DNA from: Fimbriimonadaceae bacterium
GTDB lineage: Bacteria; Armatimonadota; Fimbriimonadia; Fimbriimonadales; Fimbriimonadaceae
Assembly (NCBI GenBank): GCA_019694835.1
Contig: JAIBBE010000129.1
Location: forward strand, 1-37,299
Reading direction: 5' to 3'
Length of the DNA: 37,299 nucleotides
This document shows, piece after piece, positions 7,338 to 16,525 of the stretch; the first letter of the stretch is position 1; every line of letters starts with the position of its first letter. The notes below the pieces were generated by a model. That model saw only the letters and a list, made by a program, of their open reading frames with translations. It made no database searches and had not been told where the DNA came from. The translations under genes and the position numbers were made by a program.

Positions 7338-9140
7338 TTAGTAGTTTCGCGATAATGGGCGCGCTGTGCCCGGCAGAATGACGTCGGCAACTGCGAACGA
7401 TCGGCGGATATCTTGCAGGCACACCTTAACACGCTGCCCGATATGTGGCACACCATCGAGAAGTTCCATGTAGTAACCGGTATCCGTCCAGCCGACTACC
7501 TTGTTCACGGACTCGAATGAGGAGCGACGGACATTGCATTCGACCACTTGGGCGCGGCGATAACCCATGAACTCTCGATCGAATTCCTCGATGGTGCCAC
7601 TGCGAATGGAATACTCTTCGAAGGCCACGTCGAAGTTGGCCCGAAGGTAGATTCCTCGATTCAATTCGTGTTCGAGGTCTTCCACCATCTCGCCGTCGGC
7701 GCCGATCAAACTTTCGACGACTGCGGGGTGGCATTCGACGAGAAACGCATTGCCTGTATCGTGGAGACGCCGGCGCATGTCGCGCTCGATCCATAGCGAA
7801 ACCGTTTCCTTTGACGCGATGCGTCCGCGACCGGCGCACATCGGGCACACGTCGCTGATAGCCTCGGTCACGGACTCGCCCGTTCGCTTTCGCGTGAGTT
7901 CGACGAGGCCGAGAGAGGAAACACGGCCAACACGGGTTCGCGCCCGATCTCGCTCAAGTCTCCTCGTAAAGCTGTCCAGGAGCTTCTTGCGATCATCGGT
8001 GTCTTCCATGTCGATAAAATCGACAACAATGATGCCACCCATATCGCGCAGTCGAAGCTGTCGGCATACTTCTTCAGCAGCCTCCATGTTTGCCTTGAGG
8101 ATCGTGTCGCTGAGAGATGTCGAACCCACTTGCTTCCCGGTGTTGATGTCAATGGCGGTAAGCGCCTCCATCTCATCGATGACGAGATAACCACCTGATT
8201 TCAGCCACACCTTGTGCTGCAAGAGCTGGTCGAGGTCTGATTCAATTTGGTAATAATCGAAGATCGGTTCGTCTCGATCATAGAGGAATATCTTGTCACG
8301 CATGCGCGGGGCAACGGATTCCGCAACCAAGTGAACCTTCTCGTACTCTTCCGGATCGTCGATGACCATCTTGTTGATCTCGTCGCCGAATATATCGCGA
8401 ATCGTCCTGTAGAGAAGAGTCTGATCGCGGTGGACACAAGCGGGCGCTCGTTGTCGCTTAGCCGATTCAAGCACCTGGCTCCACAGCTTCACCAAGAACG
8501 CAACATCGTTGCGCAGTTCGACCTCAGTTCGGCCCTCACATTCCGTACGAAGGATTAGGCCAAAGCCGTCAACCGCAATGCGGTCGCCAACTTTGCGGAG
8601 TCGCTCACGTTCGCTTCGGTCCTCGATCTTGCGACTCACCCCAACGTGGTTGCCTTCCGGCATGAGGACGACATAACGGCCCGGCAGAGCAATGCGCGTC
8701 GTGACCCGGGCACCTTTTGTGCCACGCGGACCTTTGGTGACCTGGACCATGATCTCCTGGCCCGGCTTGATCAGTTCCTTGATCTTACGCCGACGCAACT
8801 CGCTTCGGCGAATGCTGGCGGGAGAATTGTCCGCCTCTTCCGGCAAGATATCGGCGACATAAAGAAAGGCGTTTCGCTCAAGCCCGATGTCCACGAATGC
8901 CGCGTCCATACCGGGCAAAACGTTCTGAACGATGCCCCGGAAGATGCTGCCGACGACGCGCTCTTCGCGTTCGACGCGGTACTCCATGAGCTGGCTCTCT
9001 TCCAAGACCGCTATTCGGGTCTCACGCAGGGAGCAGTTAACAATGATTTCGATGTTCGGATTTCCGGAGTCGGCGACGACTCTTTTTCGCCTCGGCGAAC
9101 GGGTTGTTTCAGTTCTTCTCGTACGCAATGCGCACCTCAT
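7338..9140 (-). CDS. Ribonuclease E/G family endoribonuclease
   Basis: A 5'-end-sensing single-strand endoribonuclease for rRNA maturation and mRNA decay. The 600-aa protein has an S1 domain (FRGIVQNVLPGMDAAFVDIG, about residues 68-86), the DNase I-like catalytic domain with metal-binding Asp331 (TAIDINTGK) and Asp374 (VVDFIDM), and a Zn-link C432-P-M-C435. It therefore has the RNase G/E catalytic core but none of the long disordered degradosome scaffold of enteric RNase E. The last 60 residues (VNKVVGWTDTGYYMELLDG, then GQRVKVCLQDIRRSFAVADV) look like an extra TRAM/OB-type RNA-binding strand set. The start is uncertain: family members usually begin near EIIVNCSLRETR (residue 31), and no ribosome site precedes 9140. 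Confidence 0.93.
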   Translation of the reverse strand: MRCALRTRRTETTRSPRRKRVVADSGNPNIEIIVNCSLRETRIAVLEESQLMEYRVEREERVVGSIFRGIVQNVLPGMDAAFVDIGLERNAFLYVADILPEEADNSPASIRRSELRRRKIKELIKPGQEIMVQVTKGPRGTKGARVTTRIALPGRYVVLMPEGNHVGVSRKIEDRSERERLRKVGDRIAVDGFGLILRTECEGRTEVELRNDVAFLVKLWSQVLESAKRQRAPACVHRDQTLLYRTIRDIFGDEINKMVIDDPEEYEKVHLVAESVAPRMRDKIFLYDRDEPIFDYYQIESDLDQLLQHKVWLKSGGYLVIDEMEALTAIDINTGKQVGSTSLSDTILKANMEAAEEVCRQLRLRDMGGIIVVDFIDMEDTDDRKKLLDSFTRRLERDRARTRVGRVSSLGLVELTRKRTGESVTEAISDVCPMCAGRGRIASKETVSLWIERDMRRRLHDTGNAFLVECHPAVVESLIGADGEMVEDLEHELNRGIYLRANFDVAFEEYSIRSGTIEEFDREFMGYRRAQVVECNVRRSSFESVNKVVGWTDTGYYMELLDGVPHIGQRVKVCLQDIRRSFAVADVILPGTARPLSRNY

Positions 9141-9266
9141 AAATCGGTTTTTCGGCCACGCGACGGTCGGGGTGAGCAGCCAAAAGTTCCCTGCATTCTA
9201 CCTGTTGGGGGCCTTTAGTCGCATTTGTTGACCGGTTTGCACAGACCTGGCTTATCCTGATCACAT

Positions 9267-9324
9267 GCCTGGCAAAAGACCAGGCAAGCATCCGGAAGGC
9301 GAGGTCGCTCCAAAGAGAGCGACC
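9267..9324 (+). promoter_or_regulatory. Two leader hairpins with near-identical loops
   Basis: Hairpin 1 (9267-9285) has stem GCCTGG/CCAGGC around loop CAAAAGA. Hairpin 2 (9303-9324) has an 8-bp stem GGTCGCTC/GAGCGACC around loop CAAAGA. Both stems are perfect and differ in sequence while the loops match. They precede the protease ribosome site (GGAGAGAGAAGGAAG) in the 210-nt divergent gap 9141-9350. A structured 5' leader is inferred; no known riboswitch class is recognised. Confidence 0.5.
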
Positions 9325-9350
9325 CGACCCCCGGAGAGAGAAGGAAGAAC

Positions 9351-10412
9351 ATGCGAAACATCAACAGAAACCTAAACACCCTCGCCGGCAGTGCCATCGC
9401 TCTTGCCCTCACGTCACTCGGCTTTGCCCAAGACCTCCGCGCTCCGCTTTCGCCGCAGGATCCACGAGCTCAGCTCAACGTCAACTCGGACGAGTTCAAG
9501 CCGTTGCCGACGCCGCAGTACGCAGACTCCACGACGCGCACTGCCATGGTTCGACTGCAGAGCATTGACCTCGAAACGGGTGCCGAGCGGCAGACGAACT
9601 ACATCAGTGCCAATCGCCCGACTTTCAGCGCCAAACTCGGTCGCCCGTACCAGGGTCTCGCCACGACGCCGGGCCGCGAGCCAGGATTCCAGTCGGGAAA
9701 CTCGAACGACGTCAATCCGCTCTATGTGATCGGCTCCGACAATCGGACGAAGATCAATGCGACCGCTTCCTACCCGTGGAGTGCGCAGTGCAAGCTCTTT
9801 ATTCGGTTCCCAGACGGCTCCAACTGGATCGGATCGGGAACCTTGGTTCAGAGCCGCTTCGTCGTCACGGCCGGACACTGTGTCTGGGATGCGGGCCGCG
9901 GAGGTTGGGCATCGCAGATCCAAGTCGTGCCTGGATTGAACGGAAACTACCAGCCCTTCGGCAGTGCGTACGCTTCCAGACTCGCGTCGAACACGGGTTG
10001 GACCAGCGACAAGAATCGGGACCACGATCATGCCGTGATCAAGCTCGATCGCACAATTGGCAACAGCACGGGCTGGCTGGGCTACGGCTCATTCAGCGAC
10101 TCCACGATCAACAATGCCGGTCTCAATCTGTCGGCCTATGATGGCGATCGGGACGGCGGCCTCAGTCAGCTCTACCGGTCTGGCGGTGCCTCGAGTCTGA
10201 GTTCCAAGCAGATGGAGTACTCGATGGACACGAGCGGCGGTAGCAGCGGTGGCGGCGTGTACATCTTCTACAACGGCGGTCGCTATTGCATGGGCGTCAA
10301 CGCTTATGAAAAGTGGTGGTGGTTCTTTGGAACCCACTATATTAACGGGGGTACCCGACTGGACAGCACGAAGGTGGGCTGGATGAACAACTGGCTCAAC
10401 GGCGGCCTCTAA
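9351..10412 (+). CDS. Secreted trypsin-fold serine protease (V8/glutamyl endopeptidase-like)
   Basis: A 353-aa exported peptidase. The signal peptide MRNINRNLNTLAGSAIALAL probably ends at GFA/QD (residue 26), and residues 27 to about 135 form a propeptide. The chymotrypsin-like domain carries a complete triad: His176 in VVTAGHC, Asp226 in DHDHAVIKL and Ser299 in SGGSSGGGVY. The resemblance to V8-type proteases is in the short domain, PFxxAxxxxGSGTLV start and the location of the triad. The C-terminus has an aromatic run (YEKWWWFFGTHY) and ends NWLNGGL, with no anchor. A strong purine-rich ribosome site lies immediately upstream. It is followed by a hairpin and then another secreted peptidase on the same strand. 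Specificity is not predictable here. Confidence 0.92.
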   Translation: MRNINRNLNTLAGSAIALALTSLGFAQDLRAPLSPQDPRAQLNVNSDEFKPLPTPQYADSTTRTAMVRLQSIDLETGAERQTNYISANRPTFSAKLGRPYQGLATTPGREPGFQSGNSNDVNPLYVIGSDNRTKINATASYPWSAQCKLFIRFPDGSNWIGSGTLVQSRFVVTAGHCVWDAGRGGWASQIQVVPGLNGNYQPFGSAYASRLASNTGWTSDKNRDHDHAVIKLDRTIGNSTGWLGYGSFSDSTINNAGLNLSAYDGDRDGGLSQLYRSGGASSLSSKQMEYSMDTSGGSSGGGVYIFYNGGRYCMGVNAYEKWWWFFGTHYINGGTRLDSTKVGWMNNWLNGGL

Positions 10413-10428
10413 GGCCCGGTCAGACAAG

Positions 10429-10452
10429 GCGCTCCTCAATGGTGAGGGGCGC
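10429..10452 (+). terminator. Hairpin after the serine protease gene
   Basis: A 10-bp stem GCGCTCCTCA/TGAGGGGCGC, with one G-U pair, and loop ATGG lies 17 nt after the protease stop. It is followed by TTCGCTGC rather than a clean T-run. The stem overlaps the upstream in-frame ATG at 10439, a reason not to use that codon as the start of the next gene. Confidence 0.5.
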
Positions 10453-10469
10453 TTCGCTGCGTCTTGGGC

Positions 10470-10475
10470 TAAACT
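10470..10475 (+). promoter_or_regulatory. -10-like box (TAAACT) before the M14 peptidase gene
   Basis: TAAACT, 5 nt before the ATG at 10481; the intervening CCGGC is no ribosome site. The upstream hairpin suggests a separate transcription unit starting here. Confidence 0.4.
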
Positions 10476-10480
10476 CCGGC

Positions 10481-13150
10481 ATGCGCGCCGGACTTGCAGG
10501 TGTTTTGCTCGGACTTGCCAGCCTGGGGACTACCCAGGTCACCTCACCCTTGGCTCACTTTGGTCATGAGGTCTGTGAAGACTATTGGCTAGCTAATTAC
10601 GCGGGGCTTGCCGACTACTGGAAAAAGCTAGAGAAGGAGTCTCCGCGCATTCGCTTGGTGAGCATCGGCAAAACCGAAGAAGGTCGGGACCAGTTGATGG
10701 CGATCATTTCCGACCCGCGGAATCTAAAGGATCTCGAGAAGCACCGGAAAGTCAATCAACGCTTGATGCTTGCAAAGGACATTGATGACCAGATCGCGGC
10801 CCAAAAGCTGGCAAGGAGCGCGAAGGCCATCGTGTGGATCGATGGCGGTCTTCATGCAACCGAAGTTCTTGGCGCCCAGCAACTCATTCAGACCGCGTAC
10901 GATCTGGTGAGCCGTGAAGATGACGAGAACAAGCGAATTCTACGCGATTGCATTGTCCTCCTGGTTCACGCCAATCCTGACGGAATGGACCTCGTGAGTG
11001 ATTGGTACATGCGTCGTTCTGATCCGAAGAAACGATCCCTCGAAGGCGTGCCGAGGCTGTATCAAAAGTATGCGGGTCACGATAACAATCGCGATTTCTA
11101 TGCCAACAATTTGGCTGAAACGCGCAACATGAATCGGATCTTCTATTCAGAGTGGTTCCCACAGATCGTTTACAACCACCACCAAAGCGCACCGAGCGGG
11201 ACCATCATGTTCATTCCGCCGTTTAGGAATCCCTTCAACTACCATGTCGACCCCATTACTCAAGTCGGGATCGATACGCTTGGACTTTACATGCACCAGA
11301 GGCTGATTGCCGATGGCCTGGGGGGAACGGTCATGCGGGAGGGGGCAAACTACTCGGGATGGTGGAACGGCGGGCTCAGAACGACGACGTACTTCCACAA
11401 TATGGTCGGTATTCTGACGGAAACTTGGGGGAGCCCTAATCCGACGGAAGCACCGTTCATCAACAACCGTCAGATTCCGACGATCGACTTGCCTAAACCC
11501 GTCGACGTGCGACTCTGGCATCTAAAGGATTCTCTTCGATACGAAATATCTGCCAATTACGCGATCTTGGACTACGCCTCGCGTTTCCGCGAGCGTCTGA
11601 TCCTCAACGCGTATCAGTCGGCTCGCAACGGGATCGATCGGGGCTCAAAGGATACCTGGATTCGCTATCCATCCCGCGTTACGAAGGATGGTAAGGACGC
11701 GCTTTCGAAACCCGAGTATCGTGATGCCCGTTACTATGTCGTGCCTTCGAATCAGCCCGACTTCGCCACCGCGACCAAGTTCATGAAGACTTTGAAACTC
11801 GGCGGAATCGAGATTGAAGTCTTGACGAAGGACCACGGGAAGTGGCCGGCCGGATCGTACGTCGTACGAACTGCGCAAGCTTTCAGGCCTCACATCCTCG
11901 ACATGTTTGAACCGCAGGACTATCCGAACAACTTTCAGTATCCAGGCGGTCCACCGATTCCCCCGTATGATAATTCGGGATACACGCCTGCGTTCACGAT
12001 GGGTGTTCAGTTTGATCGGGTTCTCGATGAAACGAAATTCGAAACTCGACCTGTAGCATTTTCTGAGGATACAGCGGTAAGTTTCGGCACCGGACATGGA
12101 CCCAAAGGGGCAATGACCGAATATTCGCGGCAGGAAGCGAGGGCATCCGTCTTTCCTGGTTCCGTGGCATGGATCGCAGACGGTCGTCAAAATGACGCCT
12201 TTGCATTAGTAGCAGCCGCAAATGCACTCGGACTAAGAGGTTATCGTCTTACTGCCGATCTTGCGGCGCATGAAATGACCTGGCCGGCAGGGTCGTTCGT
12301 GGTCGAATCGAAAGGCAACGAGCTTGCCTTGATGCAGCGGCTGAGTTCGGGGCGGTTCTATGGACTTACCGAGATGCCAAGCGGAATGCAACCAATGACG
12401 ATGCCCCGGATCGCTCTTTGGGATCGGTATAGTGGTTCGATGCCGTCCGGCTGGACACGATGGGTCTTTGAGCACTTTGGGATTCCTTACAGCGTTGTGT
12501 TTGCACCCGATCTTGACCGCGGAAACCTGCACGACAAGTACGATGCAATTCTCCTCGTCTCAGGAGCTGTCCCAGCGAGAGATCCCGCCGCTGAACGCGC
12601 TAGTACCCTTGAAGATGATCCGACGATTCCGTTCACTTGGCGCTCGCGAATAGGCTCCGTTACATCAAAACGAACGTTGCCAAAGCTAAGGGAATTCGTT
12701 GAGGAGGGTGGTCAACTGGTCGCAATCGGAAATTCCGCTCATAATCTGGCGCGTCATTGGAAACTCCCGGTTGAGAGTGCGCTTGTGGACGAGAAGGGTG
12801 AAAATCTTCCGGACACGCAGTTCTACATTCCTGGGTCCGTGCTGAGGATGAAGACAGTTCCCGGTGAACTAACCCTCGGCATCCCTGAGTATGTGGATGT
12901 GATGTTCGACGAGAGCCCTACCTTCCGAATTCTGGATTCCCAAAGGGCGAGCGCTGTAGGGCAATTCGATACAGCTGCGCCGTTGCGATCCGGTTGGGCT
13001 TGGGGGCAGGCGAAGCTCAAGGATACGGTCGCGATTGTTGACGTGCCACTCGGCAAGGGACACGTCGTCTTGGTGGGACCGGAGATTACGTTCCGTGGTC
13101 AGACCCACGGCACATTCAAACTTCTCTTTAATGCTCTCTTCCGCAAGTAA
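10481..13150 (+). CDS. Secreted M14-family zinc carboxypeptidase with C-terminal GATase-like region
   Basis: An 889-aa exported metallopeptidase. After the signal (MRAGLAGVLLGLASLGTTQV) the M14 domain spans about residues 30-370. It has GGLHATEVLGAQQ with zinc ligands His125 and Glu128, HANPDGMDLVSDW with the substrate-binding loop, NNRDFY, and VYNHHQSAP with the third ligand at His233 or His234. The catalytic glutamate is probably in GILTETWGSP. The remainder (about residues 400-880) has a beta-rich middle and segments such as FGIPYSVVFAPDL, YDAILLVSG and GKGHVVLVGPEITFRGQTHGT that resemble a class I glutamine-amidotransferase-like/ThuA fold, as in other long bacterial M14 proteins. It is tail-to-tail with mqnC, 3 nt between stops. 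The 10439 ATG is rejected because the signal peptide begins at 10481. Confidence 0.9.
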   Translation: MRAGLAGVLLGLASLGTTQVTSPLAHFGHEVCEDYWLANYAGLADYWKKLEKESPRIRLVSIGKTEEGRDQLMAIISDPRNLKDLEKHRKVNQRLMLAKDIDDQIAAQKLARSAKAIVWIDGGLHATEVLGAQQLIQTAYDLVSREDDENKRILRDCIVLLVHANPDGMDLVSDWYMRRSDPKKRSLEGVPRLYQKYAGHDNNRDFYANNLAETRNMNRIFYSEWFPQIVYNHHQSAPSGTIMFIPPFRNPFNYHVDPITQVGIDTLGLYMHQRLIADGLGGTVMREGANYSGWWNGGLRTTTYFHNMVGILTETWGSPNPTEAPFINNRQIPTIDLPKPVDVRLWHLKDSLRYEISANYAILDYASRFRERLILNAYQSARNGIDRGSKDTWIRYPSRVTKDGKDALSKPEYRDARYYVVPSNQPDFATATKFMKTLKLGGIEIEVLTKDHGKWPAGSYVVRTAQAFRPHILDMFEPQDYPNNFQYPGGPPIPPYDNSGYTPAFTMGVQFDRVLDETKFETRPVAFSEDTAVSFGTGHGPKGAMTEYSRQEARASVFPGSVAWIADGRQNDAFALVAAANALGLRGYRLTADLAAHEMTWPAGSFVVESKGNELALMQRLSSGRFYGLTEMPSGMQPMTMPRIALWDRYSGSMPSGWTRWVFEHFGIPYSVVFAPDLDRGNLHDKYDAILLVSGAVPARDPAAERASTLEDDPTIPFTWRSRIGSVTSKRTLPKLREFVEEGGQLVAIGNSAHNLARHWKLPVESALVDEKGENLPDTQFYIPGSVLRMKTVPGELTLGIPEYVDVMFDESPTFRILDSQRASAVGQFDTAAPLRSGWAWGQAKLKDTVAIVDVPLGKGHVVLVGPEITFRGQTHGTFKLLFNALFRK

Positions 13151-13153
13151 GGG

Positions 13154-14236
13154 TTAGATGAGTTCGTAGCGGGTATTGCGACGCTTGGCTTCGTAGCCAG
13201 CGTCGCGGATCAATCGCTCGAACTCTTCTGCGCTAAGGATAAATTTGTTTCCAGCCGCACTGACAACATTCTCTTCGATCATAACGCTGCCAAAGTCGTT
13301 GGCACCATAACCGAGAGCAAGTTGAGCGATCTTGGGTCCCTGGGTGAGGATCGAAACTTGAAGGTTATCGATGTTATCGAGGAAGATCCTGGACACAGCA
13401 ACAGTGCGAAGGTAATCAAAGCCGCTCGCCTTGACCGGGATCGGCAGGTTGGTCTCCTCCGGCTGGAAGTTCCACGTAATAAATGCCCGGAACGGTGAGC
13501 ACTCATCCTGCAAATCGCGAATCCGGCCGAGGTGCTCTACGCGATCATCCAGATTTTCGACATGACCAAACATCATCGAGGCTGTGCTGCGAATCCCCAG
13601 GGCAGAAGCTGTGCGCATGCACGCCAGCCACTCGTCGGTCGTGTCCTTGTACGGCGCAATGATCTTGCGGACCCGATCAACCAGGATTTCTCCACCGGCT
13701 CCCGGGATGGAGTGCAAACCAGCTGCTTTCAGGCGAGAAAGGCACTCTTCGAGGCGGAGTTTGCTGATGTGCGCGATGTAGATGATTTCTGCCGGGCTCA
13801 GGGCGTGCAGGATAACACCGGGGTACTTATCGAGAATCTTTGCAAAGATTCTCTCGTAATAGTCAATCTTCAGCTTGGGATTCAGGCCGCCTTGGAAGAG
13901 AATCTCGACTCCGCCTTTGTCGACGGTATCGCCCACCTTTGCCAGAATCTCTTCGTCCGAAAGCAAATAGCCTTCCTCGTGGTTCGGCACTCGGTAAAAC
14001 GCGCAGAACTTACACCGAACCCAGCACACATTGGTGTAGTTCAGGATACGACCGATGATGTACGTGACCGTGTTCGGATCGGACGCCTGGACGCGACGAT
14101 GATTGGCCAGAGCGGCCAGTTCATTGAGGTCGGGATGGTCGAAGAGGAATCGGGCCTCCTCGGCACTGATGCGCTGATTGCCGAACACTTTGTCGGCAAT
14201 CGAGTCGATCGTGATGACGGGTGCGGTCGTCGCCAT
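13154..14236 (-). CDS. mqnC: Cyclic dehypoxanthine futalosine synthase (radical SAM)
   Basis: A 360-aa radical SAM enzyme of the futalosine route to menaquinone, cyclising dehypoxanthine futalosine. The [4Fe-4S]/SAM motif is CxxxCxxC at Cys71, Cys75 and Cys78 within NYTNVCWVRCKFCAFYR, the MqnC form of the signature. EILFQGGLNPKL, ALSPAEI, IPGAGGEIL and TASMMFGHVE follow in the expected order, and the C-terminal GANDFGSVMIEENVVSAAG is typical of the MqnC/MqnE/CofH group. No other mqn gene is present, but the enzyme implies menaquinone-based respiration. It lies 26 nt downstream of the E1 beta gene on the same strand and probably shares its transcript. Confidence 0.95.
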   Translation of the reverse strand: MATTAPVITIDSIADKVFGNQRISAEEARFLFDHPDLNELAALANHRRVQASDPNTVTYIIGRILNYTNVCWVRCKFCAFYRVPNHEEGYLLSDEEILAKVGDTVDKGGVEILFQGGLNPKLKIDYYERIFAKILDKYPGVILHALSPAEIIYIAHISKLRLEECLSRLKAAGLHSIPGAGGEILVDRVRKIIAPYKDTTDEWLACMRTASALGIRSTASMMFGHVENLDDRVEHLGRIRDLQDECSPFRAFITWNFQPEETNLPIPVKASGFDYLRTVAVSRIFLDNIDNLQVSILTQGPKIAQLALGYGANDFGSVMIEENVVSAAGNKFILSAEEFERLIRDAGYEAKRRNTRYELI

Positions 14237-14262
14237 TTTCTTCTTCTACATCGCGAGGAGGT

Positions 14263-15267
14263 TTAATAGCGGCAGAGTCGCTTCGCAGTGTCGACAATCT
14301 TCTCGACCGACGGCAGCACGAACCGTTCGAGCGATTGTGCCCACGGAACCGGAGTATCCATTCGGGTTACGCGGATCGCAGGAGCATCCAGGAACTCGAA
14401 AGCAACCTCGTTGATGCGGGCGACGACTTCTCCGGCGAAGCCGCAGGTCTTCGGCGCCTCGTTCACGACCATCACACGGTTCGTCTTCTGCACCGAATCC
14501 ACGATCATGTCCTCATCCAGGGGCACGAGAGACCGCAGATCAATGACTTCGGCCTGAATACCTTCTTCGGAAAGCTTCTCGGCTGCCTCGAGGCAGTGAT
14601 AAACGTTTTGGCCGTAGGTCACGATCGTGATGTCTTTGCCCTCTCGCGCAATCCGTGCCTTGCCAATCGGAACAATATAATCCTCGTCGGGAATATCTTC
14701 CTCGATCGAACTCAGTCGGTAGAGCTGCTTGAGTTCGTAGAAGAGCACCGGATTCTTATCGCGCAACGCCGCTTTCATCAAGCCTTTGGCGTCGTATGGA
14801 GTGCTTGGGCAAACGACCTTCAGGCCGGGGCTGTGACAGAACCACGACTCATTCATTTGACTGTGGTACAGCGCGCCACCACCGTAAGCACCAGCCGGTC
14901 CCCGGATCACCATCGGCATGTTGACTTCGCCTGCCGTACGATAATAGTAGGTCGCAAGGTTGTTGACGATCTGGTCGAAGCCGCAGGAAATGAAGTCGAT
15001 AAACTGCATTTCGGCAAGAACGGTCTTGCCATTCAAGCAAGCGCCCACCCCAACGCCGACGATAGCCGCCTCGCTGATTGGCATATCATAAACACGGTGG
15101 CTCCCGTATTTTGCCTGGAGGCCTTCAGTAACCCCGAATGCTCCGCCAAGCAATCCGATATCCTCACCCAAGCAGATAAGGTCGGGATTTCTCGCCAATT
15201 CCTCGTCGATTGCCTCCTTGAGTGCGGTCAGGTAATTCTTCTTGGTTTTAGTTCCGGTTTGAGTCAT
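14263..15267 (-). CDS. 2-oxoacid dehydrogenase E1 component, beta subunit
   Basis: A 334-aa thiamine-diphosphate enzyme subunit that pairs with the E1 alpha product to decarboxylate pyruvate, a branched-chain 2-oxoacid or acetoin. Recognisable blocks are LGEDIGLLGGAFGVTEGL, VYDMPISEAAIVGVGVGACL (with the Glu that activates ThDP), EMQFIDFI, VIRGPAGAYGGGALYHSQ, and the transketolase C-terminal domain with LRSLVPLDEDMIVDSV and VTRMDTPVPWAQSLE. The closing VPWAQSLE is common in PdhB/AcoB-type proteins. A GAGCGAAAGA ribosome site lies just before the start. It is 25 nt downstream of the alpha gene. No E2 or E3 gene is in the window, so the substrate cannot be fixed. Confidence 0.93.
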   Translation of the reverse strand: MTQTGTKTKKNYLTALKEAIDEELARNPDLICLGEDIGLLGGAFGVTEGLQAKYGSHRVYDMPISEAAIVGVGVGACLNGKTVLAEMQFIDFISCGFDQIVNNLATYYYRTAGEVNMPMVIRGPAGAYGGGALYHSQMNESWFCHSPGLKVVCPSTPYDAKGLMKAALRDKNPVLFYELKQLYRLSSIEEDIPDEDYIVPIGKARIAREGKDITIVTYGQNVYHCLEAAEKLSEEGIQAEVIDLRSLVPLDEDMIVDSVQKTNRVMVVNEAPKTCGFAGEVVARINEVAFEFLDAPAIRVTRMDTPVPWAQSLERFVLPSVEKIVDTAKRLCRY

Positions 15268-15292
15268 TCTTTCGCTCGAAAATCAAATGTGC

Positions 15293-16423
15293 CTATTCGG
15301 CAAAAACCCACATGCCGCCTTCCTCAGCCGGCGGCGTCGGCGACTTAATGGCATAGTCGACGCCCTTCTTGAGGTAAGCAACTACATCAGGTGGGAAGTC
15401 TTCATCGGTAGCTTGCTGAGCGCCCTTGTTCTCAGCGTGATACTGCTCCGCCTCGGCTTTGCTCAGGTATCCCTTCTCAACAAGGTAGCGCTTGCAAACG
15501 GCAATTGGATCTCTGCTGCGTCCTTCTTCGACTTCGTCATTGGGTCGATACTTCGCAGCACGATCGTCATCGTGGTCGCCGTGCCCGTAAGCGCGGAATG
15601 TTTTGCATTCAACGATGCTTGGACCATTGCCCGCACGCGCATATTCGATAGCGGTCATCACCTTATCGTAAACATCGAACACGTCCTGTCCGTCCGCGAT
15701 CAACCCAGGAATGCCGTATCCGTCCGCACGTCGCGCAACATCTTCGGTCGGACACTCAAGTTCAACCGGCGTGCCGTAAGCCCACATGTTGTTTTCAACA
15801 ATCGTGATAACCGGCAGCTTATGAACGGCCGCAAAGTTGATGGCTTCGTGGAAGACACCTTGAGCCGTCGATCCTTCGCCGTTATAAGTCAAGACAACCG
15901 CATCTCCGCCATTTAGTCGGTCCGCGAGAACGACTCCTGCAGCGACGGGAATCGTGCCAGCGAGCATCGACGTGGAATGAATGATATGTTTGGAACGGCT
16001 GCCAATATGTGACCAGTTGTCGCGAGCGCGCCCAGGTGAACCTGATCGGCACCAGACCTGGGCGCAAACTTCTTCGACGCTCATGCCCAGTCGGTCCGGG
16101 TTATCCCATCCAGCCCTAAGGTCCTTCATAAAGAATGCTGGCATGTCGCGATGGATCGGTGATATCCAGTCATCAGGACGAAGACCGAACAGGGTTCCGA
16201 CCAGAATTCCCTCTTGGTTGTGCGAACTGTAAAGAGTGCCCGTAAGACGGCCTCGACGTTTCTCCTTGATCAGCCGCACATCAAAGTAGCGGGCCAGGTA
16301 AAGCTGCTTAAGGATCTCGAGGTGATCCTCGGGAGTCAGGGCTTCACGAGGAAGTCGTACGGTCGCCTCAGTTGACTTGGCTTTGGCGCGAGAAGTCGTT
16401 GGGTTTTGACGGCTGGTCTCCAT
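15293..16423 (-). CDS. 2-oxoacid dehydrogenase E1 component, alpha subunit
   Basis: A 376-aa ThDP-binding alpha subunit. The core begins at LTPEDHLEILKQLYLARYFD. GRLTGTLYSSHNQEGILVG, HRDMPAFFMKDL, SHIGSRSKHIIHSTSMLAGTIPVAAG and the ThDP/Mg motif (starting NGEGSTAQGVFHEAINFA and ending in NN) are all intact, and FRAYGHGDHDDD is the phosphorylation-loop region of this family. An in-frame GTG (16459) lies 12 codons further out. ATG 16423 is preferred because a -10-like TAAACT (16443-16448, minus strand) lies between the two, leaving a 12-nt leader if transcription starts 7 nt after it. It heads the E1 alpha-E1 beta-mqnC unit and is divergent from the exported Lys/Pro protein. Confidence 0.93.
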   Translation of the reverse strand: METSRQNPTTSRAKAKSTEATVRLPREALTPEDHLEILKQLYLARYFDVRLIKEKRRGRLTGTLYSSHNQEGILVGTLFGLRPDDWISPIHRDMPAFFMKDLRAGWDNPDRLGMSVEEVCAQVWCRSGSPGRARDNWSHIGSRSKHIIHSTSMLAGTIPVAAGVVLADRLNGGDAVVLTYNGEGSTAQGVFHEAINFAAVHKLPVITIVENNMWAYGTPVELECPTEDVARRADGYGIPGLIADGQDVFDVYDKVMTAIEYARAGNGPSIVECKTFRAYGHGDHDDDRAAKYRPNDEVEEGRSRDPIAVCKRYLVEKGYLSKAEAEQYHAENKGAQQATDEDFPPDVVAYLKKGVDYAIKSPTPPAEEGGMWVFAE

Positions 16424-16525
16424 AGTGGTCGAGCGAAGGTTCAGTTTACCCCCGAGCACCGCCCCAAAGAGGGCTTATGGCATCAAGGATTCAGCTTGTG
16501 TGTCGATTCCCAGCGGTTTGGCGCG

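Noticed and set aside
9109..9291. 60-codon minus-strand frame between the RNase and protease genes
   Set aside because: It overlaps the RNase start, starts beside a leader hairpin and has no ribosome site; its tail (RRVAEKPIYEVRIAYEKN) looks protein-like but the evidence is too thin.
10439..10480. Upstream in-frame ATG for the M14 peptidase
   Set aside because: It lies inside the hairpin loop after the protease gene, and the signal peptide begins at 10481.
14221..15348. Long plus-strand open frame opposite E1 beta
   Set aside because: The minus strand has an unmistakable dehydrogenase subunit; the plus frame has no motif or ribosome site.
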